Notes under the pieces: generated by a model
Told to the model about the DNA's origin: nothing
Database searches by the model: none
Seen by the model: the letters and a program-made list of their open reading frames with translations, nothing else
Origin: Karalla daura
Lineage: Eukaryota; Chordata; Actinopteri; Chaetodontiformes; Leiognathidae
DNA: 64,000 bases
Direction: 5' to 3'
Assembly: GCA_029224185.1 (NCBI GenBank)
Contig: JANZKI010000029.1
Coordinates: forward strand, 310,001-374,000
Shown here: in pieces, positions 37,338-50,709 of the stretch
Layout of the letters: each line of letters starts with the position of its first letter
Numbering within the stretch: position 1 is the first letter of the stretch
Program-made: the position numbers and the translations under genes

Positions 37338-37610
37338 ACCAGTTGCGTCTTGACTGTGTGCTGAGTAATCTTCTTTGTTTAGTTGTGTGATTCCTGTGTA
37401 TTTCCTTGTCTTAGATGCTTCTCCTTTGTTAGCAAACTTTTTTCTCCATGCAGGGATGCAGGTGATTTGGCCGCCACAGGAAGCACAGATTGACTTCCTG
37501 GTTACCCTACGAATACTAACTTTCTCTCTGCCCCCTGCAGGTTTGGAGCTTAGGCCACGTGACTGTGTTTTGAGTGAATGTTTGAATGAATGTTTTGTGT
37601 TGACGCGACA
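37338..37610 (-). repeat. Right terminal inverted repeat, copy B
   Basis: Same sequence as 33,391-33,663 in the parts compared. Confidence 0.9.
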
Positions 37611-39757
37611 GTGGGGAAAAGCGCTTTGAAAAAGTGTGTTGACGCATTCACCATCGGCCATTACGCAGTGCAGCAAAAGGCCTAAACAGTGTTTAGAACG
37701 CCTAGTTGGGCTTGTTTACAGCCCCCAGCGTAGGAAACGGTGGGGGAAAGCGCTTTGAAAAAGTGTGTTGACGCATTCACTGTTGGCCATTATGCAGTGC
37801 AGCAACAGGCCTAAACACTGTTTAGAACGCCTAGTTGGGCCTTTTTACAGCCCCCTGCGTAGGAAACGGTGGGGAAAAGCGCTTTGAAAAAGTGTGTTGA
37901 CGCATTCACCATGGGCCATTACGCAGTGCAGCAACAGGCCTAAACAGTGTTTAGAACGCCTAGTTGGGCTTGTCTACAGCCCCCTGTGTAGGAAACTGTG
38001 AGGAAAAGCTCTTTGAAAAAGTGTGTTTACGCATTCACCATGGGCCATTACGCAGTGCAGCAACAGGCCTAAACAGTGTTTAGAGCGCCTAATTGGGCCT
38101 GTTTATAGCCCCCTGCGTAGGAAACGGTGGGGAAAAGTGCGTTGAAAAAGTGTGTTGACGCATTCACCGTTGGCCATTACACAGTGCAGCAACAGGCCTA
38201 AACAGTGTTTAGAACGCCTAGTTGGGCCTGTTTACAGCCCCGTGCATAGGAAACTGTGGAGAAAAGCGCTTTGAAAAAGTGCGTTGTGACGCATTCACTA
38301 TCGGCCATTACGCAGTGCAGCAACAGGCCTAAACAGTGTTTAGAACGCCTAGTTGGGCCTGCTTTTGCCCCCTGCCTAGGACACGGTGGGGAAAAGCGCT
38401 TTGAAAAAGTGTGTATGCATTCACCATCGGCCAATACGCAGTGCAGCAACAGGCCTAAACAGTGTTTAGAACGCCTAGTTGTGCTTGTCTACAGCCCCCT
38501 GCCTAGGAAGCGGTGAGGAAAAGCTCTTTGAAAAAGTGTGTTTACGCATTCACCATGGGCCATTACGCAGTGCAGCAACAGGCCTAAACAGTGTTTTGAG
38601 CGCCTAGTTAAGCCTGTTTACAGCCCCCTGCATAGGAAACGGTGGGGAAAAGCACGTTGAAAAAGTGTGTTGTGACGCATTCACTATCAGCCATTACGCA
38701 GTGCAGCAACAGGCCGAAACAGTGTTTAGAACGCCTTGTTGTGCTTGTCTACAGCCCCCTGCCTAGGAAGCGGTGAGGAAAAGCTCTTTGAAAAAGTGTG
38801 TTTACGCATTCACCATGGGCCATTACGCAGTGCAGCAACAGGCCTAAACAGTGTTTAGAGCGCCTAGTTAAGCCTGTTTACAGCCCCCTGCGTAGGAAAA
38901 GGTGGGGAAAAGCGCTGTGAAAAAGTGTGTTGACGCATTCACCGTTGGCCATTACGCAGTGCAGCAACAGGCCTAAACAGTGTTTAGAACGCCTAGTTGG
39001 GCTTGTCTACAGCCCCCTGTGTAGGAAGCGGTGAGGAAAAGCTCTTTGAAAAAGTGTGTTTACGCATTCACCATGGGCCATTACGCAGTGCAGCAAAAGG
39101 CCTAAACAGTGTTTAGAACGCCTAGTTGGGCCTGTTTACAACCATCTGCGTAGAAAACAGTAGGGATAAGCGCTTTGAAAAAGTGTGTTGACGCATTCAC
39201 CATTGCCCATTACGCAGTGCAGCAACAGGCCTAAACAGTGTTTAGAACGCCCAGTTGGGCATGTTTACAGCCGCCTGCGTAGAAAACGGTGGGGAAAAGC
39301 GCTTTGAAACAGTGTGTAAACGCATTCGCCATCGGCCATTACTCGGTGCAGCAACAGGCTTAAACAGTGTTTAGAACGCCTAGTTGGGCCTGTTTACAGC
39401 CCCGTGCATAGGAAACTGTGGGGAAAAGCGCTTTGAAAAAGTGTGTTGTGACGCATTCACTCTCGGCGATAACGCAGTGCAGCAACAGGCCTAAACAGTG
39501 TTTAGAACGCCTAGTTGGGCCTGTTTTAGCCCTCTGCCGAGGAAACGGTGGGGATAAGCGCTTTGAAAAAGTGTGTTGACGCATTCACCATTGGCCATTA
39601 CGCAGTGCAGCAACAGGCCTAAACAGTGTTTAGAACGCCCAGCTGGGCCTGTTTACAGCCGCCTGCGTAGGAAACGGTGGGGAAAAGCGCTTTGAAACAG
39701 TGTGTAAACGCATTCGCCATCGACCATTACTCGGTGCAGCAACAGGCTTAAACAGTG

Positions 39758-39875
39758 TTTAGAACGCGTAGTTGGGCCTGCTTACAGCCCCCTGTGTAGG
39801 AAACGCGCTTTGAAAAAGTGTGTTGATGCATTCACCGTCGGCCATTTGTCTCTGTAGCAACAGGCCGAAAAAGTG
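39758..39875 (+). repeat. 118-bp deletion monomer, 14 copies in domain 2
   Basis: An 11-nt deletion (GGTGGGGAAAA) turns the usual stretch into AAACGCGCTTTG. The same monomer carries CCATTTGTCTCTGTAGC in place of CCATTACGCAGTGCAGC, and the next monomer always has GCCTTGTTGGG and CTGCTTCGG. Copies start near 39,758, 41,947, 44,262, 45,285, 46,823, 47,842, 49,383, 51,178, 53,495, 56,063, 57,471, 58,363, 60,931 and 62,598. The deletion removes the GTGGG at which the element inserted. Confidence 0.9.
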
Positions 39876-39933
39876 TTTAGAACGCCTTGTTGGGCCTGTT
39901 TTAGCCCCCTGCTTCGGAAACGGTGGGGATAAG

Positions 39934-40840
39934 CACTTTGAAAAAGTGTGTTGACGCATTCACCATTGGCCATTACGCAGTGCAGCAACAGGCCTAAACA
40001 GTGTTTAGAACGCCCAGTTGGGCCTGTTTACAGCCGCCTGCGTAGGAAACGGTGGGGAAAAGCGCTTTGAAACAGTGTGTAAACGCATTCGCCATCGGCC
40101 ATTCCCCGGTGCAGCAACAGGCTTAAACAGTGTTTAGAACGCCTAGTTGGGCCTGTTTACAGCCCCGTGCATCGGAAACTGTGGGGAAAAGCGCTTTGAA
40201 AAAGTGTGTTGTGACGCATTCACTCTCGGCGATAACGCAGTGCAGCAACAGGCCTAAACAGTGTTTAGAACGCCCAGTTGGGCCTGTTTATAGCCCCCTG
40301 CGTAGGAAACGGTGGGGAAAAGCGCTTTGAATCAGTGTGTAAACGCATTCGCCATCGGCCATTACTCGGTGCAGCAACAGGCTTCAACAGTGTTTAGAAC
40401 GCCTAGTTGGGCCTGTTTACAGCCCCGTGCATAGGAAACTGTGGGGAAAAGCGCTTTGAAAAAGTGTGTTGTGACGCATTCACTCTCGGCGATAACGCAG
40501 TGCAGCAACAGGCCTAAACAGTGTTTAGAACGCCTAGTTGGGCCTGTTTTAGCCCCCTGCCGAGGAAACGGTGGGGATAAGTGCGTTGAAAAATTGTGTT
40601 GACGCATTCACCGTTGGCCATTACACAGTGCAGCAACAGGCCTAAACAGTGTTTAGAACGCCTAGTTGGGCCTGTTTACAGCCCCGTGCATAGGAAACTG
40701 TGGAGAAAAGCGCTTTGAAAAAGTGCGTTGTGACGCATTCACTATCGGCCATTACGCAGTGCAGCAACAGGCCTAAACAGTGTTTAGAACGCCTAGTTGG
40801 GCCTGTTTTAGCCCTCTGCCGAGGAAACGGTGGGGATAAG
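39934..40840 (+). repeat. 907-bp (7-monomer) tandem duplication, copy 1
   Basis: Monomers with CCATTCCCCGGTGCAG, GCATCGGAAACTG and TTGAATCAGTG recur in the same order 907 bp later. Edges are approximate. Confidence 0.85.
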
Positions 40841-41747
40841 CGCTTTGAAAAAGTGTGTTGACGCATTCACCATTGGCCATTACGCAGTGCAGCAACAGGC
40901 CTAAACAGTGTTTAGAACGCCCAGTTGGGCCTGTTTACAGCCGCCTGCGTAGGAAACGGTGGGGAAAAGCGCTTTGAAACAGTGTGTAAACGCATTCGCC
41001 ATCGGCCATTCCCCGGTGCAGCAACAGGCTTAAACAGTGTTTAGAACGCCTAGTTGGGCCTGTTTACAGCCCCGTGCATCGGAAACTGTGGGGAAAAGCG
41101 CTTTGAAAAAGTGTGTTGTGACGCATTCACTCTCGGCGATAACGCAGTGCAGCAACAGGCCTAAACAGTGTTTAGAACGCCCAGTTGGGCCTGTTTATAG
41201 CCCCCTGCGTAGGAAACGGTGGGGAAAAGCGCTTTGAATCAGTGTGTAAACGCATTCGCCATCGGCCATTACTCGGTGCAGCAACAGGCTTCAACAGTGT
41301 TTAGAACGCCTAGTTGGGCCTGTTTACAGCCCCGTGCATAGGAAACTGTGGGGAAAAGCGCTTTGAAAAAGTGTGTTGTGACGCATTCACTCTCGGCGAT
41401 AACGCAGTGCAGCAACAGGCCTAAACAGTGTTTAGAACGCCTAGTTGGGCCTGTTTTAGCCCCCTGCCGAGGAAACGGTGGGGATAAGTGCGTTGAAAAA
41501 TTGTGTTGACGCATTCACCGTTGGCCATTACACAGTGCAGCAACAGGCCTAAACAGTGTTTAGAACGCCTAGTTGGGCCTGTTTACAGCCCCGTGCATAG
41601 GAAACTGTGGAGAAAAGCGCTTTGAAAAAGTGCGTTGTGACGCATTCACTATCGGCCATTACGCAGTGCAGCAACAGGCCTAAACAGTGTTTAGAACGCC
41701 TAGTTGGGCCTGTTTTAGCCCTCTGCCGAGGAAACGGTGGGGATAAG
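40841..41747 (+). repeat. 907-bp (7-monomer) tandem duplication, copy 2
   Basis: Second adjacent copy. A further overlapping repeat places 39,480-40,800 against 41,669-42,989 at +2,189 bp, so this part of the array has been duplicated more than once. Confidence 0.85.
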
Positions 41748-44639
41748 CGCTTTGAAAAAGTGTGTTGACGCATTCACCATTGGCCATTACGCAGTGCAGC
41801 AACAGGCCTAAACAGTGTTTAGAACGCCCAGCTGGGCCTGTTTACAGCCGCCTGCGTAGGAAACGGTGGGGAAAAGCGCTTTGAAACAGTGTGTAAACGC
41901 ATTCGCCATCGACCATTACTCGGTGCAGCAACAGGCTTAAACAGTGTTTAGAACGCGTAGTTGGGCCTGCTTACAGCCCCCTGTGTAGGAAACGCGCTTT
42001 GAAAAAGTGTGTTGATGCATTCACCGTCGGCCATTTGTCTCTGTAGCAACAGGCCGAAAAAGTGTTTAGAACGCCTTGTTGGGCCTGTTTTAGCCCCCTG
42101 CTTCGGAAACGGTGGGGATAAGCACTTTGAAAAAGTGTGTTGACGCATTCACCATTGGCCATTACGCAGTGCAGCAACAGGCCTAAACAGTGTTTAGAAC
42201 GCCCAGTTGGGCCTGTTTACAGCCGCCTGCGTAGGAAACGGTGGGGAAAAGCGCTTTGAAACAGTGTGTAAACGCATTCGCCATCGGCCATTCCCCGGTG
42301 CAGCAACAGGCTTAAACAGTGTTTAGAACGCCTAGTTGGGCCTGTTTACAGCCCCGTGCATCGGAAACTGTGGGGAAAAGCGCTTTGAAAAAGTGTGTTG
42401 TGACGCATTCACTCTCGGCGATAACGCAGTGCAGCAACAGGCCTAAACAGTGTTTAGAACGCCCAGTTGGGCCTGTTTATAGCCCCCTGCGTAGGAAACG
42501 GTGGGGAAAAGCGCTTTGAATCAGTGTGTAAACGCATTCGCCATCGGCCATTACTCGGTGCAGCAAGAGGCTTCAACAGTGTTTAGAACGCCTAGTTGGG
42601 CCTGTTTACAGCCCCGTGCATAGGAAACTGTGGGGAAAAGCGCTTTGAAAAAGTGTGTTGTGACGCATTCACTCTCGGCGATAACGCAGTGCAGCAACAG
42701 GCCTAAACAGTGTTTAGAACGCCTAGTTGGGCCTGTTTTAGCCCCCTGCCGAGGAAACGGTGGGGATAAGTGCGTTGAAAAATTGTGTTGACGCATTCAC
42801 CGTTGGCCATTACACAGTGCAGCAACAGGCCTAAACAGTGTTTAGAACGCCTAGTTGGGCCTGTTTACAGCCCCGTGCATAGGAAACTGTGGAGAAAAGC
42901 GCTTTGAAAAAGTGCGTTGTGACGCATTCACTATCGGCCATTACGCAGTGCAGCAACAGGCCTAAACAGTGTTTAGAACGCCTAGTTGGGCCTGCTTTTG
43001 CCCCCTGCCTAGGACACGGTGGGGAAAAGCGCTTTGAAAAAGTGTGTATGCATTCACCATCGGCCAATACGCAGTGCAGCAACAGGCCTAAACAGTGTTT
43101 AGAACGCCTAGTTGTGCTTGTCTACAGCCCCCTGCCTAGGAAGCGGTGAGGAAAAGCTCTTTGAAAAAGTGTGTTTACGCATTCACCATGGGCCATTACG
43201 CAGTGCAGCAACAGGCCTAAACAGTGTTTAGAGCGCCTAGTTAAGCCTGTTTACAGCCCCCTGCATAGGAAACGGTGGGGAAAAGCACGTTGAAAAAGTG
43301 TGTTGTGACGCATTCACTATCAGCCATTACGCAGTGCAGCAACAGGCCGAAACAGTGTTTAGAACGCCTTGTTGGGCCTGTTTACAGCCCCCTGCGTAGG
43401 AAAAGGTGGGGAAAAGCGCTGTGAAAAAGTGTGTTGACGCATTCACCGTTGGCCATTACGCAGTGCAGCAACAGGCCTAAACAGTGTTTAGAACGCCTAG
43501 TTGGGCTTGTCTACAGCCCCCTGTGTAGGAAGCGGTGAGGAAAAGCTCTTTGAAAAAGTGTGTTTACGCATTCACCATGGGCCATTACGCAGTGCAGCAA
43601 AAGGCCTAAACAGTGTTTAGAACGCCTAGTTGGGCCTGTTTACAACCATCTGCGTAGAAAACAGTAGGGATAAGCGCTTTGAAAAAGTGTGTTGACGCAT
43701 TCACCATTGCCCATTACGCAGTGCAGCAACAGGCCTAAACAGTGTTTAGAACGCCCAGTTGGGCCTGTTTACAGCCGCCTGCGTAGGAAACGGTGGGGAA
43801 AAGCGCTTTGAAACAGTGTGTAAACGCATTCGCCATCGGCCATTACTCGGTGCAGCAACAGGCTTAAACAGTGTTTAGAACGCCTAGTTAGGCCTGTTTA
43901 CAGCCCCGTGCATAGGAAACTGTGGGGAAAAGCGCTTTGAAAAAGTGTGTTGTGACGCATTCACTCTCGGCGATAACGCAGTGCAGCAACAGGCCTAAAC
44001 AGTGTTTAGAACGCCTAGTTGGGCCTGTTTTAGCCCCCTGCCGAGGAAACGGTGGGGATAAGCGCTTTGAAAAAGTGTGTTGACGCATTCACCATTGGCC
44101 ATTACGCAGTGCAGCAACAGGCCTAAACAGTGTTTAGAACGCCCAGCTGGGCCTGTTTACAGCCGCCTGCGTAGGAAACGGTGGGGAAAAGCGCTTTGAA
44201 ACAGTGTGTAACCGCATTCGCCATCGACCATTACTCGGTGCAGCAACAGGCTTAAACAGTGTTTAGAACGCGTAGTTGGGCCTGCTTACAGCCCCCTGTG
44301 TAGGAAACGCGCTTTGAAAAAGTGTGTTGACGCATTCACCGTCGGCCATTTGTCTCTGTAGCAACAGGCCGAAAAAGTGTTTAGAACGCCTTGTTGGGCC
44401 TGTTTTAGCCCCCTGCTTCGGAAACGGTGGGGATAAGCACTTTGAAAAAGTGTGTTGACGCATTCACCATTGGCCATTACGCAGTGCAGCAACAGGCCTA
44501 AACAGTGTTTAGAACGCCCAGTTGGGCCTGTTTACAGCCGCTTGCGTAGGAAACGGTGGGGAAAAGCGCTTTGAAACAGTGTGTAAACGCATTCGCCATC
44601 GGCCATTACTCGGTGCAGCAACAGGCTTAAACAGTGTTT

Positions 44640-45530
44640 AGAACGCCTAGTTGGGCCTGTTTACAGCCCCGTGCATAGGAAACTGTGGGGAAAAGCGCTT
44701 TGAAAAAGTGTGTTGTGACGCATTCACTCTCGGCGATAACGCAGTGCAGCAACAGGCCTAAACAGTGTTTAGAACGCCCAGTTGGGCCTGTTTATAGCCC
44801 CCTGCGTAGGAAACGGTGGGGAAAAGCGCTTTGAATCAGTGTGTAAACGCATTCGCCATCGGCCATTACTCGGTGCAGCAACAGGCTTAAACAGTGTTTA
44901 GAACGCCTAGTTGGGCCTGTTTACAGCCCCGTGCATAGGAAACTGTGGGGAAAAGCGCTTTGAAAAAGTGTGTTGTGACGCATTCACTCTCGGCGATAAC
45001 GCAGTGCAGCAACAGGCCTAAACAGTGTTTAGAACGCCTAGTTGGGCCTCTTTTAGCCCCCTGCCGAGGAAACGGTGGGGATAAGCGCTTTGAAAAAGTG
45101 TGTTGACGCATTCACCATTGGCCATTACGCAGTGCAGCAACAGGCCTAAACAGTGTTTAGAACGCCCAGCTGGGCCTGTTTACAGCCGCCTGCGTAGGAA
45201 ACGGTGGGGAAAAGCGATTTGAAACAGTGTGTAAACGCATTCGCCATCGACCATTACTCGGTGCAGCAACAGGCTTAAACAGTGTTTAGAACGCGTAGTT
45301 GGGCCTGCTTACAGCCCCCTGTGTAGGAAACGCGCTTTGAAAAAGTGTGTTGACGCATTCACCGTCGGCCATTTGTCTCTGTAGCAACAGGCCGAAAAAG
45401 TGTTTAGAACGCCTTGTTGGGCCTGTTTTAGCCCCCTGCTTCGGAAACGGTGGGGATAAGCGATTTGAAAAAATGTGTTGACGCATTCACTATTGGCCAT
45501 TACGCAGTGCAGCAACAGGCCTAAACAGTG
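44640..45530 (+). repeat. Block repeated at 46,178-47,068 (offset 1,538 bp)
   Basis: The run GTTTATAGCC, TTGAATCAGTG, GGCCTCTTTTAGCC, the 118-bp monomer and AGCGATTTGAAAAAATG occurs in both places in the same order. The adjoining stretch 45,530-46,190 instead matches about 47,197-47,857 at +1,667 bp. Confidence 0.78.
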
Positions 45531-48500
45531 TTTAGAGCGCCTAATTGGGCCTGTTTATAGCCCCCTGCGTAGGAAACGGTGGGGAAAAGTGCGTTGAAAA
45601 AGTGTGTTGACGCATTCACCGTTGGCCATTACACAGTGCATCAACAGGCCTAAACAGTGTTTAGAGCGCCTAATTGGGCCTGTTTATAGCCCCCTGCGTA
45701 GGAAACGGTGGGGAAAAGTGCGTTGAAAAAGTGTGTTGACGCATTCACCGTTGGCCATTACACAGTGCAGCAACAGGCCTAAACAGTGTTTAGAACGCCA
45801 AGTTGGGCCTGTTTACAGCCCCGTGCATAGGAAACTGTGGAGAAAAGCGCTTTGAAAAAGTGTGTTGTGACGCATTCACTATCGGCCATTACGCAGTGCA
45901 GCAACAGGCCTAAACAGTGTTTAGAACGCCTAGTTGGGCCTGCTTTTGCCCCCTGCCTAGGACACGGTGGGGAAAAGCGCTTTGAAAAAGTGTGTATGCA
46001 TTCACCATCGGCCAATAGGCAGTGCAGCAACAGGCCTAAACAGTGTTTAGAACGCCCAGCTGGGCCTGTTTACAGCCGCCTGCGTAGGAAACGGTGGGGA
46101 AAAGCGCTTTGAAACAGTGTGTAAACGCATTCGCCATCGACCATTACTCGGTGCAGCAACAGGCTTAAACAGTGTTTAGAACGCGTAGTTGGGCCTGTTT
46201 ACAGCCCCGTGCATCGGAAACTGTGGGGAAAAGCGCTTTGAAAAAGTGTGTTGTGACGCATTTACTCTCGGCGATAACGCAGTGCAGCAACAGGCCTAAA
46301 CAGTGTTTAGAACGCCCAGTTGGGCCTGTTTATAGCCCCCTGCGTAGGAAACGGTGGGGAAAAGCGCTTTGAATCAGTGTGTAAACGCATTCGCCATCGG
46401 CCATTACTCGGTGCAGCAACAGGCTTAAACAGTGTTTAGAACGCCTAGTTGGGCCTGTTTACAGCCCCGTGCATAGGAAACTGTGGGGAAAAGCGCTTTG
46501 AAAAAGTGTGTTGTGACGCATTCACTCTCGGCGATAACGCAGTGCAGCAACAGGCCTAAACAGTGTTTAGAACGCCTAGTTGGGCCTCTTTTAGCCCCCT
46601 GCCGAGGAAACGGTGGGGATAAGCGCTTTGAAAAAGTGTGTTGACGCATTCACCATTGGCCATTACGCAGTGCAGCAACAGGCCTAAACAGTGTTTAGAA
46701 CGCCCAGCTGGGCCTGTTTACAGCCGCCTGCGTAGGAAACGGTGGGGAAAAGCGCTTTGAAACAGTGTGTAAACGCATTCGCCATCGACCATTACTCGGT
46801 GCAGCAACAGGCTTAAACAGTGTTTAGAACGCGTAGTTGGGCCTGCTTACAGCCCCCTGTGTAGGAAACGCGCTTTGAAAAAGTGTGTTGACGCATTCAC
46901 CGTCGGCCATTTGTCTCTGTAGCAACAGGCCGAAAAAGTGTTTAGAACGCCTTGTTGGGCCTGTTTTAGCCCCCTGCTTCGGAAACGGTGGGGATAAGCG
47001 ATTTGAAAAAATGTGTTGACGCATTCACTATCGGCCATTACGCAGTGCAGCAACAGGCCTAAACAGTGTTTAGAACGCCTAGTTGGGCTTGTCTACAGCC
47101 CCCTGTGTCGGAAGCGGTGAGGAAAAGCTCTTTGAAAAAGTGTGTTTACGCATTCACCATGGGCCATTACGCAGTGCAGCAACAGGCCTAAACAGTGTTT
47201 AGAGCGCCTAATTGGGCCTGTTTATAGCCCCCTGCGTAGGAAACGGTGGGGAAAAGTGCGTTGAAAAAGTGTGTTGACGCATTCACCGTTGGCCATTACA
47301 CAGTGCAGCAACAGGCCTAAACAGTGTTTAGAGCGCCTAATTGGGCCTGTTTATAGCCCCCTGCGTAGGAAACGGTGGGGAAAAGTGCGTTGAAAAAGTG
47401 TGTTGACGCATTCACCGTTGGCCATTACACAGTGCAGCAACAGGCCTAAACTGTGTTTAGAACGCCAAGTTGGGCCTGTTTACAGCCCCGTGCATAGGAA
47501 ACTGTGGAGAAAAGCGCTTTGAAAAAGTGTGTTGTGACGCATTCACTATCGGCCATTACGCAGTGCAGCAACAGGCCTAAACAGTGTTTAGAACGCCTAG
47601 TTGGGCCTGCTTTTGCCCCCTGCCTAGGACACGGTGGGGAAAAGCGCTTTGAAAAAGTGTGTATGCATTCACCATCGGCCAATACGCAGTGCAGCAACAG
47701 GCCTAAACAGTGTTTAGAACGCCCAGCTGGGCCTGTTTACAGCCGCCTGCGTAGGAAACGGTGGGGAAAAGCGCTTTGAAACAGTGTGTAAACGCATTCG
47801 CCATCGACCATTACTCGGTGCAGCAACAGGCTTAAACAGTGTTTAGAACGCGTAGTTGGGCCTGCTTACAGCCCCCTGTGGAGGAAACGCGCTTTGAAAA
47901 AGTGTGTTGACGCATTCACCGTCGGCCATTTGTCTCTGTAGCAACAGGCCGAAAAAGTGTTTAGAACGCCTTGTTGGGCCTGTTTTAGCCCCCTGCTTCG
48001 GAAACGGTGGGGATAAGCGATTTGAAAAAATGTGTTGACGCATTCACCATCGGCCATTACGCAGTGCAGCAACAGGCCTAAACAGTGTTTAGAGCGACTA
48101 ATTGGGCCTGTTTATAGCCCCCTGCGTAGGAAACGGTGGGGAAAAGTGCGTTGAAAAAGTGTGTTGACGCATTCACCGTTGGCCATTACACAGTGCAGCA
48201 ACAGGCCTAAACAGTGTTTAGAACGCCTAGTTGGGCCTGTTTACAGCCCCGTGCATAGGAAACTGTGGAGAAAAGCGCTTTGAAAAAGTGCGTTGTGACG
48301 CATTCACTATCGGCCATTACGCAGTGCAGCAACAGGCCTAAACAGTGTTTAGAACGCCTAGTTGTGCTTGTCTACAGCCCCCTGCCTAGGAAGCGGTGAG
48401 GAAAAGCTCTTTGAAAAAGTGTGTTTACGCATTCACCATGGGCCATTACGCAGTGCAGCAACAGGCCTAAACAGTGTTTAGAGCGCCTAGTTAAGCCTGT

Positions 48501-50709
48501 TTACAGCCCCCTGCATAGGAAACGGTGGGGAAAAGCACGTTGAAAAAGTGTGTTGTGACGCATTCACTATCAGCCATTACGCAGTGCAGCAACAGGCCGA
48601 AACAGTGTTTAGAACGCCTTGTTGGGCCTGTTTACAGCCCCCTGCGTAGGAAAAGGTGGGGAAAAGCGCTGTGAAAAAGTGTGTTGACGCATTCACCGTT
48701 GGCCATTACGCAGTGCAGCAACAGGCCTAAACAGTGTTTAGAACGCCTAGTTGGGCTTGTCTACAGCCCCCTGTGTCGGAAGCGGTGAGGAAAAGCTCTT
48801 TGAAAAAGTGTGTTTACGCATTCACCATTGGCCATTACGCAGTGCAGCAAAAGGCCTAAACAGTGTTTAGAACGCCTAGTTGGGCCTGTTTACAACCATC
48901 TGCGTAGAAAACAGTAAGGATAAGCGCTTTGAAAAAGTGTGTTGACGCATTCACCATGGGCCATTACGCAGTGAAGCAACAGGCCTAAACAGTGTTTAGA
49001 ACGCCCAGTTGGGCCTGTTTACAGCCGCCTGCGTAGGAAACGGTGGGGAAAAGCGCTTTGAAACAGTGTGTAAACGCATTCGCCATCGGCCATTACTCGG
49101 TGCAGCAACAGGCTTAAACAGTGTTTAGAACGCCTAGTTGGGCCTGTTTACAGCCCCGTGCATAGGAAACTGTGGGGAAAAGCGCTTTGAAAAAGTGTGT
49201 TGTGACGCATTCACTCTCGGCGATAACGCAGTGCAGCAACAGGCCTAAACAGTGTTTAGAACGCCTAGTTGGGCCTGTTTTAGCCCCCTGCCGAGGAAAC
49301 GGTGGGGAAAAGCGCTTTGAAACAGTGTGTAAACGCATTCGCCATCGACCATTACTCGGTGCAGCAACAGGCTTAAACAGTGTTTAGAACGCGTAGTTGG
49401 GCCTGCTTACAGCCCCCTGTGTAGGAAACGCGCTTTGAAAAAGTGTGTTGACGCATTCACCGTCGGCCATTTGTCTCTGTAGCAACAGGCCGAAAAAGTG
49501 TTTAGAACGCCTTGTTGGGCCTGTTTTAGCCCCCTGCTTCGGAAACGGTGGGGATAAGCGATTTGAAAAAATAAGTTGACGCATTCACTATCGGCCATTA
49601 CGCAGTGCAGCAACAGGCCTAAACAGTGTTTAGAACGCCTAGTTGGGCTTGTCTACAGCCCCCTGTGTCGGAAGCGGTGAGGAAAAGCTCTTTGAAAAAG
49701 TGTGTTTACGCATTCACCATGGGCCATTACGCAGTGCAGCAACAGGCCTAAACAGTGTTTAGAGCGCCTAATTGGGCCTGTTTATAGCCCCCTGCGTAGG
49801 AAACGGTGGGGAAAAGTGCGTTGAAAAAGTGTGTTGACGCATTCACCGTAGGCCATTACACAGTGCAGCAACAGGCCTAAACAATGTTTAGAACGCCTAG
49901 TTGGGCCTGTTTACAGCCCCGTGCATAGGAAACTGTGGAGAAAAGCGCTTTGAAAAAGTGCGTTGTGACGCATTCACTATCGGCCATTACGCAGTGCAGC
50001 AACAGGCCTAAACAGTGTTTAGAACGCCTAGTTGGGCCTGCTTTTGCCCCCTGCATAGGACACGGTGGGGAAAAGCGCTTTGAAAAAGTGTGTATGCATT
50101 CACCATCGGCCAATACGCAGTGCAGCAACAGGCCTAAACAGTGTTTAGAACGCCTAGTTGTGCTTGTCTACAGCCCCCTGCCTAGGAAGCGGTGAGGAAA
50201 AGCTCTTTGAAAAAGTGTGTTTACGCATTCACCATGGGCCATTACGCAGTGCAGCAACAGGCCTAAACAGTGTTTAGAGCGCCTAGTTAAGCCTGTTTAC
50301 AGCCCCCTGCATAGGAAACGGTGGGGAAAAGCACGTTGAGAAAGTGTGTCGTGACGCATTCACTATCAGCCATTACGCAGTGCAGCAACAGGCCGAAACA
50401 GTGTTTAGAACGCCTTGTTGGGCCTGTTTAAAGCCCCCTGCGTAGGAAAAGGTGGGGAAAAGCGCTGTGAAAAAGTGTGTTGACGCATTCACCGTTGGCC
50501 ATTACGCAGTGCAGCAACAGGCCTAAACAGTGTTTAGAACGCCTAGTTGGGCTTGTCTACAGCCATCTGCGTAGAAAACAGTAGGGATAAGCGCTTTGAA
50601 AAAGTGTGTTGACGCATTCACCATTGCCCATTACGCTTTGCAGCAACAGGCCTAAACAGTGTTTAGAACGCCCAGCTGGGCCTGTTTAAAGCCGCCTGCG
50701 TAGGAAACG

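Larger units (their letters stand above)
36508..37610. mobile_element. Non-autonomous DNA transposon, copy B (by array duplication)
   Basis: Same 1,103-bp element at +3,947 bp, with the same flanking GTGGG (36,503-36,507 and 37,611-37,615) and the same surrounding monomers for more than a kilobase on each side. Inverted repeats are 36,508-36,780 and 37,338-37,610. No base difference from copy A was seen in the parts compared. Shared flanks show that it arose with the segmental duplication and not by a separate insertion. Confidence 0.92.
35148..39094 (+). repeat. 3,947-bp tandem segmental duplication, copy B
   Basis: Second copy, directly adjacent. It ends near 39,094-39,121, where CCTAGTTGGGCC followed by CAACCATCTGCG replaces the CCTAATTGGACC seen at the start of the unit. 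Complete identity suggests a very recent event. An assembly duplication is the main alternative. Confidence 0.93.
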
